Counted from the stretch's first letter, positions 45,492-54,772 are shown. The stretch is 64,000 nucleotides of DNA from Chitinophagaceae bacterium PMP191F (GCA_001302245.1 LGYU01000009.1:124001-188000); one strand, 5' to 3'. The notes: generated from the letters alone by a model not told the origin. Translations and numbers: made by a program.

Positions 45492-47678
45492 ATGCGAAAT
45501 TATCTGATTGCCTTACTGGCTATAATATGCTGTGTGCAGCGGCTGGCTGCACAGGATGCAGAAGAGCCGGAATTTAAAGCCACGAAAGTGCCTGAAAAAT
45601 GGCAGCAGGAAAGTGCTGTGATCATGGCACAAAAGCTTGATTATGCTTACCTGCGCCGGGCGATGGGCAATAATATGACCATTAAGGAATATGTTAGAAA
45701 ACGTATCAAGCTGCAGGATAAGAATGCACTGGAAAAGTTTTCAGAGTTTTATTATGTTACCTATGGTAAAAAAAGCGAAGTGGTGTTTACCATCATCAAG
45801 TCGAATGGGAAAATGGTAAATGTTGATATGTCGGGTGCTATTGAAGTAGACAAAGACGTGGCGAAAGTATTCCGGCCGATTTACCTGTCCAGCAAAAGCA
45901 GTTATTATAAAATAGCTATTCCAGACCTGGAGATAGGAGATATCATTGATTATCACTTTGCATCTGATATGGATCTGTCACTAGCCAAAACAGGTGGTGA
46001 ATTTACTCCTTACATCTTTGCATTGAGCGAAGATTATCCGGTGATATACCAGAAGTACCAGTTTGAGCTGGATAAGGGAATGCAGATCAAATTCAGGGCA
46101 TTTAACAATGCGCCGGATATTAAAGAGGGTGATGAAGGATATGAGAAGGCTGCTGACAAACGTTCATTGGTCACCTACGCTATTATAGACAAGAACCGCG
46201 AAAAGACCAGCGATGAAAGATGGAATTACACTTTCCGCAATTCGCCTACTGTAAAACTGAAGATCACGTATAACAGCGGTGGTTTGTCCAATACGTTATT
46301 TGGAAAGAAAGGGGAAGCGAGTTCTGTAGGGATTACCATGACGCAGATCAGGAATATGTATGCCGGTATTAAAATGTATAGCAGTCCCAATGTAGAAGCT
46401 GTTTACAAGGATATTTATGATTACCTGAAAAATAATGATAAGGATGAGCTGCCCCCGGATCAACTGGTGCGCGAGATCTATTATGCTTTCAGAAAAATAT
46501 TCCTGGAAGGATATTACCGAGGCGATATCAAGGGGCAGGGAGAAGGTGCTTACAGTAAAGTACGTGGCAGGGTAGATGCAAGGGGTAAAAAGACATCTGA
46601 AAAAGATGACCAGATCACAGTAAATAAAGTGTTGTGGGCTGCTGTATTAAGCCGCATTTGCAACAAACTGAAGATGGATGTGGAAGTGCTGGTGGTAATG
46701 CCGCGTTACCTGGGTACATGGGAAGATCTGTTGTTTGAAGAAGAACTGGATATTGCCATGCGTATGCGCGGAAACAAGTACTATACCATGTTTCCCTTTG
46801 ATAACTTTGATGTGTTTGCGCATCCTTCTGTGTTATACAATAATGCCAATGCACTGGCATTACCCATTGGTCGTGACGGAACGGGTTATTACAGGGCTGA
46901 TATTCCAGCTTCAACCTGTGTTGAGAACAGCAGTCGCCAGGAATCAGTGATCTCTATACCAGAAAGTATGGATGTGCTGAAAATTGAACGCATCAGTTCA
47001 TACAGCGGCCTGGAGAAAAACGATGTAATGGAGCTTGCGCATTACGACAGGTCTTACCTGAATAAAGATTTTTCCCGTTATGTGATCAATCCCAAAAAAG
47101 TGAAAGAAAACGGTACAGATTATATTGATGCGGATAAGGACGAGCGTAAAAAAACGCAACTGGAATACCTGCGCAAATCACTGGACAGAGATGATGTGGA
47201 AGTAGCCAGTTATGATAAATTCCAGGTGCTGAGCGATGGCCGTTTTGACGAAAGCCCGCTGCTGACCTATAAAGAGATATTCAGTCTGAAAAAGCTGATC
47301 AACAAAGCCGGACGTAATTACCTGCTGGATATTGGCAAACTGATTGGAGGACAGATCAAGCTGGAAGAAAAGGAACTGAATAAAAGAGAGAACGATATAT
47401 GGATCGGTTATGCCCGTACCATTGGTAATTCTTTTACTATTAACCTGCCGCAGGGGTATATTGCCGAAGGCTGGCAGGATCTGAATATGAATATTGACAA
47501 TGCCAGCGGCAGCTTTGTATCTACCGCGAAACTGGATGGGAACAAACTAATCGTTACGACCACAAAAGTGTACAAAAATATTTTTGATAAAAAAGAGCGC
47601 TGGCCCGATTATGTTGCATTCCTGGAAGCTGCGTATAAGTTCACCCAGGCTAAAGTAGTGCTGAAGAAGCAATCTTAA
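45492..47678 (+). CDS. Secreted DUF3857 protein, transglutaminase fold apparently degenerate
   Basis: The 728-aa protein starts at the ATG at 45492 opening a signal peptide (MRNYLIALLAIICCVQRLAAQ). DUF3857 covers about 50-260 (VRKRIKLQDKNALEKFSEFY; YKIAIPDLEIGDIIDYHFAS). The transglutaminase-like region aligns by position (VREIYYAFRKIFLEGYYRGD; ITVNKVLWAAVLSRICNKLK; EVLVVMPRYLG), but where the first protein has YGDCKGKANLL this one has ITVNKVLWAAVL, without the catalytic Cys, and the His position is not evident. It probably acts as a binding partner of the upstream protein. Ends at a hairpin terminator. Confidence 0.85.
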   Translation: MRNYLIALLAIICCVQRLAAQDAEEPEFKATKVPEKWQQESAVIMAQKLDYAYLRRAMGNNMTIKEYVRKRIKLQDKNALEKFSEFYYVTYGKKSEVVFTIIKSNGKMVNVDMSGAIEVDKDVAKVFRPIYLSSKSSYYKIAIPDLEIGDIIDYHFASDMDLSLAKTGGEFTPYIFALSEDYPVIYQKYQFELDKGMQIKFRAFNNAPDIKEGDEGYEKAADKRSLVTYAIIDKNREKTSDERWNYTFRNSPTVKLKITYNSGGLSNTLFGKKGEASSVGITMTQIRNMYAGIKMYSSPNVEAVYKDIYDYLKNNDKDELPPDQLVREIYYAFRKIFLEGYYRGDIKGQGEGAYSKVRGRVDARGKKTSEKDDQITVNKVLWAAVLSRICNKLKMDVEVLVVMPRYLGTWEDLLFEEELDIAMRMRGNKYYTMFPFDNFDVFAHPSVLYNNANALALPIGRDGTGYYRADIPASTCVENSSRQESVISIPESMDVLKIERISSYSGLEKNDVMELAHYDRSYLNKDFSRYVINPKKVKENGTDYIDADKDERKKTQLEYLRKSLDRDDVEVASYDKFQVLSDGRFDESPLLTYKEIFSLKKLINKAGRNYLLDIGKLIGGQIKLEEKELNKRENDIWIGYARTIGNSFTINLPQGYIAEGWQDLNMNIDNASGSFVSTAKLDGNKLIVTTTKVYKNIFDKKERWPDYVAFLEAAYKFTQAKVVLKKQS

Positions 47679-47761
47679 TGGCAATTGGTTATAAGTACAC
47701 AGTATACCGTACAGATAGGAAGGGGCGGCATCCGGCAAACGGCCTCCCGCCAAAATAATCC

Positions 47762-47791
47762 AACAGCATCTTCATAAACGGAGATGCTGTT
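47762..47791 (+). terminator. Terminator of the DUF3857 pair
   Basis: The stem AACAGCATCT/AGATGCTGTT has a 10-nt loop, followed by TTACTTTTG; the T-rich end overlaps the -7 box of the next gene. Confidence 0.65.
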
Positions 47792-47792
47792 T

Positions 47793-47800
47793 TACTTTTG
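47793..47800 (+). promoter_or_regulatory. -7 box 4 nt before the TRIC-channel ATG
   Basis: TACTTTTG is followed by TAGT and the ATG at 47805. Spacing is identical to the aminotransferase and E1 genes. It directly abuts the upstream terminator. Confidence 0.5.
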
Positions 47801-47804
47801 TAGT

Positions 47805-48437
47805 ATGACAACCAATTACCTCCATATTATAGATATTGTTGGTACGGCAGCTTTCGCTATCTCCGGCACTTTTTCGGCCATGGAGAAAAAGCTGGATCCG
47901 TTCGGGGTGATCATACTTGCTTTTGTAACCGCTATCGGCGGGGGCACCCTGCGTGATATCCTGATCGGCAACCTGCCGGTGGGTTGGCTGCGCAATGAAA
48001 CAGCTACTATTGTAATACTGGCAGCTACCCTGATCACACTTTTTTTCGGTTCTTACATACGCCGTTTCAGCACTACGCTTTTTTTGTCGGATGCTGCCGG
48101 GCTGGGTTTGTTTACTATAGTAGGTATAGAAAAAGGAGTGCAGTTGCATTTCAGTCCCGGTATCTGTGTGGCACTGGGTACTATTACCGCTTGTTTTGGT
48201 GGTGTATTGCGTGATGTGTTGCTGAACAATGTACCGCTGGTATTTCATAAAGAGGTCTATGCTTCGGCCTGTATATTAGGTGGCATTCTGTATTTTGTAT
48301 TACAGCGTACAGGCTTACCGGCAGATGTGATCACTTTGATATGCATTGTGTTAATTTTTATAATACGTATTGTTGCTGTACGATATCATTTAGCTTTGCC
48401 AAAGTTTTACCTGAAGAACTCCACACATAAACCATGA
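47805..48437 (+). CDS. TRIC-type (YadS/UPF0126) monovalent cation channel protein
   Basis: The 210-aa inner-membrane protein has seven helices and the duplicated signature of the prokaryotic TRIC family: IVGTAAFAISGTFSAMEKKL ... AIGGGTLRDILIG and again GVLRDVLLNNVPLVF. Homologues form trimeric potassium/sodium channels. The start is the ATG at 47805 (frame open back to 47784). Its stop overlaps the PhzF start by four bases (ATGA). Confidence 0.92.
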   Translation: MTTNYLHIIDIVGTAAFAISGTFSAMEKKLDPFGVIILAFVTAIGGGTLRDILIGNLPVGWLRNETATIVILAATLITLFFGSYIRRFSTTLFLSDAAGLGLFTIVGIEKGVQLHFSPGICVALGTITACFGGVLRDVLLNNVPLVFHKEVYASACILGGILYFVLQRTGLPADVITLICIVLIFIIRIVAVRYHLALPKFYLKNSTHKP

Positions 48438-49237
48438 AATATACACTCTACCAGGTGGATGCTTTTACCGACAGGTTGTTTGGTGGCAACCCGGCTGCCG
48501 TTGTACCGCTGGAAAGCTGGCTGCCGGCAGACCAGATGCAACAACTGGCTGCGGAGAACAACCTGAGCGAAACTGTTTTCTTTGTACCTGCTGATACAAC
48601 GGACAGCGAACAGTTTGATTACAGTATCCGATGGTTTACGCCGGAAACGGAGATCAACCTGTGCGGACACGCTACGCTGGCCTCTGCCTGGGTATTGTAC
48701 AATTACCTGGATTATCTGAAACCAGTAATCAGGTTCAATTCCCTGAGCGGTATTTTAACGATAACCCGCAATAATGATATCATCAGCATGGATTTTCCTG
48801 CCTGGAAACCCATACTTTATACGGATTACCCGGTTGAACTATCAAAGGCGCTGGGTAATGCCAGGGTCAGTACTGTGTACAAACACCGCGACCTGTTGGT
48901 GGAACTGCAGGATGTAAAAGCAGTACAACAATGCGAGCCGGATTTTACATTACTAAAAGCACTGGGGCAGAAAGTGATCATTACGGCAAGAGGAGAGGAT
49001 GTTGATTTTGTTTCCCGTTTTTTTGCTCCATCTGCAGGCGTAAATGAAGATCCGGTAACCGGTTCTGCACACGCACAACTGATCCCTTACTGGGCCGAAA
49101 AACTGGCTAAGAACAGTTTACATGCAAAACAATTATCCAAAAGAAGTGGAGAACTATGGTGTACGTATGAAGGAGAGCGGGTAACCATTGCAGGTAAATG
49201 TGTTTTTTATATGAAAGGGGAGTTCGAATTACCTTAA
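48434..49237 (+). CDS. PhzF-family isomerase/epimerase-like protein
   Basis: The 267-aa cytoplasmic protein has the PhzF pseudo-dimeric fold: YQVDAFTDRLFGGNPAAVVP at residues 6-25, catalytic Glu46 in NNLSETVFF, RWFTPETEINLCGHATLAS (His of the active-site loop) and FAPSAGVNEDPVTGSAHAQL. Most members outside phenazine clusters have unknown substrates. No phenazine genes are present here. It overlaps the TRIC gene by four bases, so they are coupled, and a small membrane protein follows by 10 bp. Confidence 0.92.
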   Translation: MKYTLYQVDAFTDRLFGGNPAAVVPLESWLPADQMQQLAAENNLSETVFFVPADTTDSEQFDYSIRWFTPETEINLCGHATLASAWVLYNYLDYLKPVIRFNSLSGILTITRNNDIISMDFPAWKPILYTDYPVELSKALGNARVSTVYKHRDLLVELQDVKAVQQCEPDFTLLKALGQKVIITARGEDVDFVSRFFAPSAGVNEDPVTGSAHAQLIPYWAEKLAKNSLHAKQLSKRSGELWCTYEGERVTIAGKCVFYMKGEFELP

Positions 49238-49247
49238 AAGAAGCAAC

Positions 49248-49553
49248 ATGCTGACGACCAAAGAGAAAAGATTTTTAAAATACTGGGAAGAACAACGAAA
49301 GGGAGGCCGCCTGGGGTACTATGCATTATATATATTCGGAGGAACTTTTGCCGGAACCATTGTGATTTACCTGGTATGGAGCATGCTGATGCCTTATTAT
49401 CCCAAACAGGTATGGTTGTTACCAACTATAGGTGCGCTTATTATTGCTGCTATTACACATTTTAGCTGGCAGAACAATGAAAAGAAATTCAAAGCCATTA
49501 TACGGCGCGAGATCAGCCAGGGGAAAGAAAAGGACGGAGGAATATCAGTCTAA
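49248..49553 (+). CDS. Small two-helix membrane protein of unknown function
   Basis: The 101-aa protein has a basic N-terminus (TKEKRFLKYWEEQRKGG), two membrane helices (YYALYIFGGTFAGTIVIYLV; WLLPTIGALIIAAITHF) and a charged tail. I recognise no family. It is the last gene of the TRIC/PhzF operon and its final nine bases overlap the 3' end of the convergent DCC-family gene. Confidence 0.7.
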   Translation: MLTTKEKRFLKYWEEQRKGGRLGYYALYIFGGTFAGTIVIYLVWSMLMPYYPKQVWLLPTIGALIIAAITHFSWQNNEKKFKAIIRREISQGKEKDGGISV

Positions 49554-49949
49554 AAAACGGGCTTTTAAAGCAGGAGTGGGCAACCAGCAGCTTTCCTGTT
49601 TGCCAAACCATTTGTAGCGGTTCCGGGCAATCCAGTTATACACGGCATCGCGGATAAACCGGGGGATAATGACCAGCCCGTATAATAACTGCCAGCCACC
49701 ACCCAGGTGTTTCAGCACCCGCAATGCGCCGGTGGAGCGCGTGTACAGCTTACCGTTCTCTATCAGCATAAAAGAACTGAAAGTTTCTGTAGCGAGATTG
49801 AACTGCTGCAGGTATTCCTGTCCTGTTTTGCTTTGCAGTGACCCGAACAGGAACTGGTTCTTCTTATCATGCTTCAATACAAACTGCACCGAACCATTAC
49901 ACAGGTTACAAACCCCATCAAATAATATGATCTTTTCTGTGTGGGTCAT
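49545..49949 (-). CDS. DCC-family thiol-disulfide oxidoreductase-like protein (DUF393)
   Basis: The 134-aa protein has the DCC signature D11-G-V-C14-N-L-C17 (IILFDGVCNLCNGSVQF), then FLFGSLQSKTGQEYL and YTRSTGALRVLKHLGGGW. The thioredoxin-like CxxC implies redox activity; no substrate is known. The ATG at 49949 is used; the frame open to 50069 reads through a repeat. Its 3' end overlaps the convergent small membrane gene by nine bases. Confidence 0.87.
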   Translation of the reverse strand: MTHTEKIILFDGVCNLCNGSVQFVLKHDKKNQFLFGSLQSKTGQEYLQQFNLATETFSSFMLIENGKLYTRSTGALRVLKHLGGGWQLLYGLVIIPRFIRDAVYNWIARNRYKWFGKQESCWLPTPALKARFLD

Positions 49950-50000
49950 TCCGTAATATATAACAATTACAGTAAGAAAAGGTTGGAGGAACGATGGCCT

Positions 50001-50075
50001 GCAGTCCTGATTGTTAAATGGCTTGATAACCAGCTGCCGCAGCAATCTGGTCATCAAGCCATTGCACACCTGCGT
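50001..50075. repeat. Intergenic inverted repeat related to the composite family
   Basis: The 17-nt arms AATGGCTTGATAACCAG (50017-50033) and CTGGTCATCAAGCCATT (50047-50063) pair with one mismatch. The left flank CCTGATTGTTAAATGGCTTG resembles R6/R9 (GATTGTTTGATGG). It sits after the YebC stop but has no T-run, so a terminator role is weak. Confidence 0.5.
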
Positions 50076-50084
50076 AAGTGCTTG

Positions 50085-50807
50085 TTATTGCAGGTTATGG
50101 AACACTTTCTGTACGTCGTCGTCCTGCTCCAGTTTGTCAACCAGTTTCAGTACTTCCTGGGCCTGGTCTTCAGGCAATTCCACAGTTGTACCGGGAATCC
50201 ATTCTACTTCAGAGCTAATGGGGGTCATGCCTTTTTCTTCCAGTGCTTTCTGCATTTTACCAAAATCGTTGAAAGCTACACGAAGAACGATCACAGCTTC
50301 GCCGTTCTCGCCGGTACCATCACCCATTTCTTCCAGGCCATGATCTATCAGGTCCAGTTCAAGATCTTCCTGGTTAATGCCTTCGGGTTTCAGTTTGAAT
50401 ACCCCCATTTTCTTAAACTGGAAACTTACGCTGCCGCTGTTACCCAGGGCACCATTGCCTTTATTAAAATGAGATTTTACGTTGGCTACTGTGCGCACAT
50501 GGTTGTCGGTAGCAGTTTCTACCAGGATGGCAACTCCATGAGGACCATATCCTTCATAGAGGATTTCCTCATAGTTGTCCATCTCCTTACCGGAGGCGCG
50601 TTTGATAGCTGCTTCCACACGGTCTTTCGGCATGTTAACGCTTTTGGCGTTCTGGAAGCAACGGCGTAATGCGGGGTTGGTAGAAGGATCAGGGCCACCG
50701 GATTTTACTGCAATGGCGATCTCTTTTCCGATCCTGGTAAATTGTTTGGCCATCCGGTCCCACCGGGCAAACATCGTGTGTTTACGAACTTCAAATATCC
50801 TACCCAT
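50085..50807 (-). CDS. YebC/PmpR-family transcription/translation factor
   Basis: The 240-aa protein has the classic N-terminus [20 protein letters not shown] followed by [51 protein letters not shown] and [10 protein letters not shown]. Members bind DNA as regulators, or, for YebC homologues, help ribosomes through proline-rich stretches; which applies here is not readable. It starts at an ATG with a TATTTTTG box about 65 nt upstream. Confidence 0.94.
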   Translation of the reverse strand: MGRIFEVRKHTMFARWDRMAKQFTRIGKEIAIAVKSGGPDPSTNPALRRCFQNAKSVNMPKDRVEAAIKRASGKEMDNYEEILYEGYGPHGVAILVETATDNHVRTVANVKSHFNKGNGALGNSGSVSFQFKKMGVFKLKPEGINQEDLELDLIDHGLEEMGDGTGENGEAVIVLRVAFNDFGKMQKALEEKGMTPISSEVEWIPGTTVELPEDQAQEVLKLVDKLEQDDDVQKVFHNLQ

Positions 50808-50871
50808 AATTGGTATCTGTTACAGATTTCTTGTTTAATACTGATTGGATGAGCTTTCCGGCTCAGGGATG

Positions 50872-50879
50872 CAAAAATA
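50872..50879 (-). promoter_or_regulatory. Candidate -7 box for yebC
   Basis: On the minus strand TATTTTTG lies about 65 nt before the YebC ATG, directly downstream of the APC terminator. No -33 TTTG is seen. Confidence 0.4.
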
Positions 50880-50897
50880 AATCATGTGGCTCTTATA

Positions 50898-50930
50898 AAA
50901 AAACGCCCCGGAAACCGGAGCGTTTTTTAT
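50898..50930 (-). terminator. Terminator of the APC permease gene
   Basis: The stem AAAAAACGCCCCGG/CCGGAGCGTTTTTT with one mismatch and a 3-nt loop lies about 20 nt past the permease stop on the minus strand. Confidence 0.8.
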
Positions 50931-50948
50931 TTATTTAAGCTTTCGGGA

Positions 50949-52436
50949 CTATAATTTTCCCAGTTTGCTTTTGTTTTTGCTGTAGCTGAAGTAGATCACC
51001 AGTCCGATGATCATCCAGGCCAGGGCTGTAAGCTGCGTGGTTTTGTCCAGTGAGATGATCATTGCGGAACAAACCAGCACACCCATGATTGAAACAAAAG
51101 GAACAGCGGGCGTTCTGAACGGACGTGGTACATCCGGATCAGATTTTCTCATGATCCATACACCGGCACTTACCAGTATAAAGGCAAACAGGGTTCCGAT
51201 ACTGGTAAGGTCACCAGCCAGGTGGCCTGGTATAAATCCTGCAAAAGCACCTACAAAAAGGAACAGGATCAGGTTTGATTTATACGGAGTTCTGAATTTA
51301 GGATGCAGATCTGCAAACACTTTGGGCAGCAGGCCATCGTTACTCATAGAATAAAATACGCGGCTCTGACCAAGCAGCATCACCAGTATCACAGAAGAGA
51401 AACCGGCAAGGATAGCGATGGATACCGCTGTTGCCAGCCACTCGTGATTTTTCATGTATGTTTCAATAGCGTATGCAACAGAAGCTTCACGACCTGCTTT
51501 CTGGAAGTCGGTGAACGGAGCCACACCTGTCAATACGTAAGAGAACAGGATATACAAAATGGTACAAACCACCAGTGAACCGAGGATACCGATAGGCATA
51601 TCGCGTTTGGGATTCTTGGCTTCCTGTGCAGCAGTAGATACCGCATCAAAACCAATGAAGGCAAAGAACACGATAGCGGCACCTCTCAATACACCCAGCC
51701 AACCGTGGTTGAATTTGGGTGCGTATGAATATTCGGTTCCGTTGGGCAATATAGCCGGTGGCTGATCGGCAGGGATGATGAATGGAACATGGTTCTCAGG
51801 TTTGATGAACTGCCAGCCTACTGCAATGAAGATCAGTACAATGGCAACTTTCACAAATACGATGATCGCATTTACCCAGGCAGATTCTTCTGTACCCTTG
51901 ATCAGCAGCAGCGACAGAATCAACAGGATCAGCAGGGCAGGTGCATTAAAAATACCATGATGAACAACGCCGGCAGCGTCTATAGCAGACTCCATCGGCG
52001 AGTGGCACCATTCGTATGGTATAGCCCCCCCCAGCAGGTTATTCAGATATTCACTCCACGCAATAGATACAGTAGCAGCACCCAGCGCATATTCCAGCAC
52101 CAGTGCCCATCCGATGATCCAGGCAACCAACTCGCCCATAGTAGCATAAGCATATGTGTATGCGCTACCTGCAATGGGAATCATGGATGCAAATTCTGCA
52201 TAGCATAAACCTGCAAATGCGCAACCAACAGCCGCAATGATAAAGGAAATAGTTACCGCAGGTCCTGCGTGACCGCCGGCAGCAGCAGCAGTTCTTACAA
52301 ACAAGCCGGCTCCAATAATGGCACCGATGCCGAGTGCAACCAGGTTACCGGCTCCAAGGGTGCGTTTCAACCCTTTCTCCGATTCGGCAGCCTGTGCCAG
52401 CAAAGCAGTTAATGATTTTTTACGGAACAAACTCAT
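50949..52436 (-). CDS. APC-superfamily amino acid permease (cationic amino acid transporter type)
   Basis: The 495-aa protein has 12 to 13 helices. The N-terminal APC substrate-binding loop is LGIGAIIGAGLFVRTAAAAG near residue 36, followed by AGLCYAEFASMIPIAGSAYT and YAYATMGELVAWIIGWALVLEY, the pattern of the eukaryote-like CAT subfamily (YfnA-type). FAFIGFDAVSTAAQEAKNPK is the conserved helix 6 region. It imports amino acids by proton coupling; which ones is not readable. The ATG at 52436 is used. Confidence 0.92.
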   Translation of the reverse strand: MSLFRKKSLTALLAQAAESEKGLKRTLGAGNLVALGIGAIIGAGLFVRTAAAAGGHAGPAVTISFIIAAVGCAFAGLCYAEFASMIPIAGSAYTYAYATMGELVAWIIGWALVLEYALGAATVSIAWSEYLNNLLGGAIPYEWCHSPMESAIDAAGVVHHGIFNAPALLILLILSLLLIKGTEESAWVNAIIVFVKVAIVLIFIAVGWQFIKPENHVPFIIPADQPPAILPNGTEYSYAPKFNHGWLGVLRGAAIVFFAFIGFDAVSTAAQEAKNPKRDMPIGILGSLVVCTILYILFSYVLTGVAPFTDFQKAGREASVAYAIETYMKNHEWLATAVSIAILAGFSSVILVMLLGQSRVFYSMSNDGLLPKVFADLHPKFRTPYKSNLILFLFVGAFAGFIPGHLAGDLTSIGTLFAFILVSAGVWIMRKSDPDVPRPFRTPAVPFVSIMGVLVCSAMIISLDKTTQLTALAWMIIGLVIYFSYSKNKSKLGKL

Positions 52437-52640
52437 AACGTTGGTTATTGGTTTATTTTTTTAAGAAATTAAAAAGAATAAAATATAAGGGCGAAAGATA
52501 AGGATTTATTAATTGCAACCAATTCCAAAAGATTTGTGCGGCAATGTGTATACACTGGTGTAATAAGTGCTTAACGGGCAGCATTATATACGTTGATAGT
52601 GTTATATTGCGCACCATTCTGTAATTCTGAACTCTCCTGC

Positions 52641-53891
52641 ATGAAACAAAACCGTCTAACGATTTACATCCTGGTGGCAATGGCGCTGGGCATTGCATTA
52701 GGATATTTTATTCACGAAAGAGCCTCTGCCGAAACGATCAAGTCCTTTTCCACTAATATTAAACTATTCACTACTATCTTTTTACGGCTGGTACAAATGA
52801 TCATTGCACCGCTTGTATTTTCAACACTGGTAGTGGGTATTGCCAAACTGGGTGACCTGAAAACCGTAGGAAGGGTAGGCGGCAAGGCATTGCTGTGGTT
52901 CATTTCTGCATCACTGGCCAGTTTGCTGCTGGGTATGTTGCTGGTAAACCTGTTTAAACCCGGAGCCGTTATTGACCTGAGCAATGCAGATGCTGCCGGT
53001 GCCAAAGACCTGTTGGGCAAAACACATGATAGCTTTTCACTGGGCAAATTTGTAGAACACGTTTTCCCGAAAAGTGTTATTGAAGCCATGGCTACCAACG
53101 AAATTCTGCAACTGGTGGTGTTCAGTATCTTTTTTGGTGTGGCAACTGCCGCCATGGGTGAAAAAGCTAAAGTGGTTGTAAAAGCCCTTGACGCAGTGGC
53201 ACATGTGATCCTGAAAATGGTAGGATATGTAATGAATTTCGCACCGCTGGGTGTGTTTGGAGCCATTGCCGCTGTTATTGCCACTAATGGCTTGCAGGTA
53301 TTTGAATTCTATGGTAAATACTTATTATACTTCCTGCTGGGCATTATAGCATTGTGGGTTGTATTGCTGACAGTGGGCTTCCTGATATTGAAGAAAAGGT
53401 TGCCCTCGTTACTGCGACATATTGCGCAGCCGCTGCTGATTGCATTCAGTACCACCAGCAGCGAAGCTGTTTTCCCTAAATTAACAGAAGAACTGGAACG
53501 TTTTGGTTGCAAGGATAAGATTGTTTCCTTTATCTTGCCACTCGGTTATAGTTTTAACCTGGACGGCAGTATGATGTATATGACATTTGCCAGTATCGCC
53601 ATCGCACAGGCATACGGTATACATCTTGACCTGGGTACGCAACTAACCATGTTGCTGGTACTGATGCTGACCAGTAAAGGCATAGCCGGGGTGCCAAGGG
53701 CTTCACTGGTGGTAGTGACTGCAACCTGCGCCATGTTTAAAATACCACCGGAAGGTATTGCCTTAATATTACCGATTGATCATTTTTGTGATATGTTCCG
53801 TACCGGTACCAATGTATTGGGAAATGCGCTGGCAACTGCTGTAGTAAGTAAGTGGGAGGGAGAGTTGTCTGACGAAGGAGCGAAGCTGTAA
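52641..53891 (+). CDS. DAACS-family dicarboxylate/amino acid:cation symporter (GltP/GltT-like)
   Basis: The 416-aa protein has the glutamate-transporter fold: LRLVQMIIAPLVFSTLVVGI near residue 50, serine-rich hairpin HP1 (FSTTSSEAVFPKLTEELERF), NLDGSMMYMTFASIAIAQAY (NMDG-like motif), HP2 SKGIAGVPRASLVVVTATC and the substrate-binding helix IDHFCDMFRTGTNVLGNALA. It imports glutamate, aspartate or C4 dicarboxylates with sodium or protons. The ATG at 52641 is chosen; the frame is open back to 52593. Confidence 0.93.
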   Translation: MKQNRLTIYILVAMALGIALGYFIHERASAETIKSFSTNIKLFTTIFLRLVQMIIAPLVFSTLVVGIAKLGDLKTVGRVGGKALLWFISASLASLLLGMLLVNLFKPGAVIDLSNADAAGAKDLLGKTHDSFSLGKFVEHVFPKSVIEAMATNEILQLVVFSIFFGVATAAMGEKAKVVVKALDAVAHVILKMVGYVMNFAPLGVFGAIAAVIATNGLQVFEFYGKYLLYFLLGIIALWVVLLTVGFLILKKRLPSLLRHIAQPLLIAFSTTSSEAVFPKLTEELERFGCKDKIVSFILPLGYSFNLDGSMMYMTFASIAIAQAYGIHLDLGTQLTMLLVLMLTSKGIAGVPRASLVVVTATCAMFKIPPEGIALILPIDHFCDMFRTGTNVLGNALATAVVSKWEGELSDEGAKL

Positions 53892-53995
53892 GTTTTAAGT
53901 TCTATGTTATAGGTTATAAGTTGTAAACAAGTGTTATAGGATGCTTTCCTGCCCAGGAAAAAACTTATAACCTGCAACTCACAACCCTTCACCAA
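53890..53995. repeat. Intergenic inverted repeat with AAGTTATAAC-type modules
   Basis: Directly after the symporter stop, TAGGTTATAAGTT (near 53910) is matched about 50 nt later by its complement AACTTATAACCT, and the gap ends with AACTCACAACCC. It differs from the other composite repeats in sequence but has the same position and text-like style. Confidence 0.45.
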
Positions 53996-54010
53996 ACAAA
54001 GTGATCTAGT

Positions 54011-54772
54011 ATGTTGCTACAGATTCTGTTAAATTTTAACTGGAGCCAGCTTTTACAACCTAAATTTTACATCGATAATGGTGGATTGTGGCTATTGCTC
54101 TTTGTGGTTTTTGCCGAAACCGGTTTGTTCGCAGGTTTTTTTCTGCCGGGTGATTCGTTGCTTTTTATAGCCGGTATTTATGCTCACGAAATGGGAGTAC
54201 CCGGACAAATGGAACCCGGTATCACCTATCATTTTCTAAAGCTGGTGGGCATGGGCCATATACGCAATGAATGGGTAGATCTGATTGTATTGTGGATCCT
54301 GATCTCTATCTGCGGTATTCTTGGTAATATGCTTGGTTACTGGTCAGGGAAAAAAGTGGGCCCTACCATGTATAAATGGAAAGACAATTTCTTTTTCAAA
54401 AAACATTACCTGTACCAGGCACACGAGTTTTATGATAAACATGGAGGCGGTGCCATTATAGTAGCGCGTTTTCTGCCTATTATCCGCACATTTGCTCCTA
54501 TTGTGGCAGGTATTGTAGGCATGGACAAAAAGAAATTTACATACTATAATGTCATCGGTTGCCTTGCCTGGGTATTCAGTATGCTGTTCGCCGGGCATTT
54601 TTTACAGAAATGGATTTACCAGCAATTTAAATTTGATTTAAAACAACACCTGGAAGTCATTGTCATTGGAATTGTGATAGTAACAACTGCTCCCGTGATT
54701 GTTAAGTTGTTCTTTGGAAAAAAGAAGTCTCAGCCGCCATCCTTAAATACTCCGGCAGACAAACAGGATTAA
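54011..54772 (+). CDS. DedA-family inner-membrane protein
   Basis: The 253-aa protein carries the DedA/VTT domain: FAETGLFAGFFLPGDSLLFI near residue 34, GNMLGYWSGKKVG near 105, and the re-entrant motif GGGAIIVARFLPIIRTFAPI with the following IVGMDKKKFTYYNVIG. DedA proteins affect membrane lipid flipping and proton balance (UptA/PetA-type scramblases). An MFS gene follows at a 28-bp distance on the same strand. Confidence 0.92.
   Translation: MLLQILLNFNWSQLLQPKFYIDNGGLWLLLFVVFAETGLFAGFFLPGDSLLFIAGIYAHEMGVPGQMEPGITYHFLKLVGMGHIRNEWVDLIVLWILISICGILGNMLGYWSGKKVGPTMYKWKDNFFFKKHYLYQAHEFYDKHGGGAIIVARFLPIIRTFAPIVAGIVGMDKKKFTYYNVIGCLAWVFSMLFAGHFLQKWIYQQFKFDLKQHLEVIVIGIVIVTTAPVIVKLFFGKKKSQPPSLNTPADKQD

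Noticed and set aside
48434-49237. Phenazine biosynthesis
   Set aside because: Only a PhzF-like gene is present; the core phz genes are absent and most such homologues are unrelated to phenazines.
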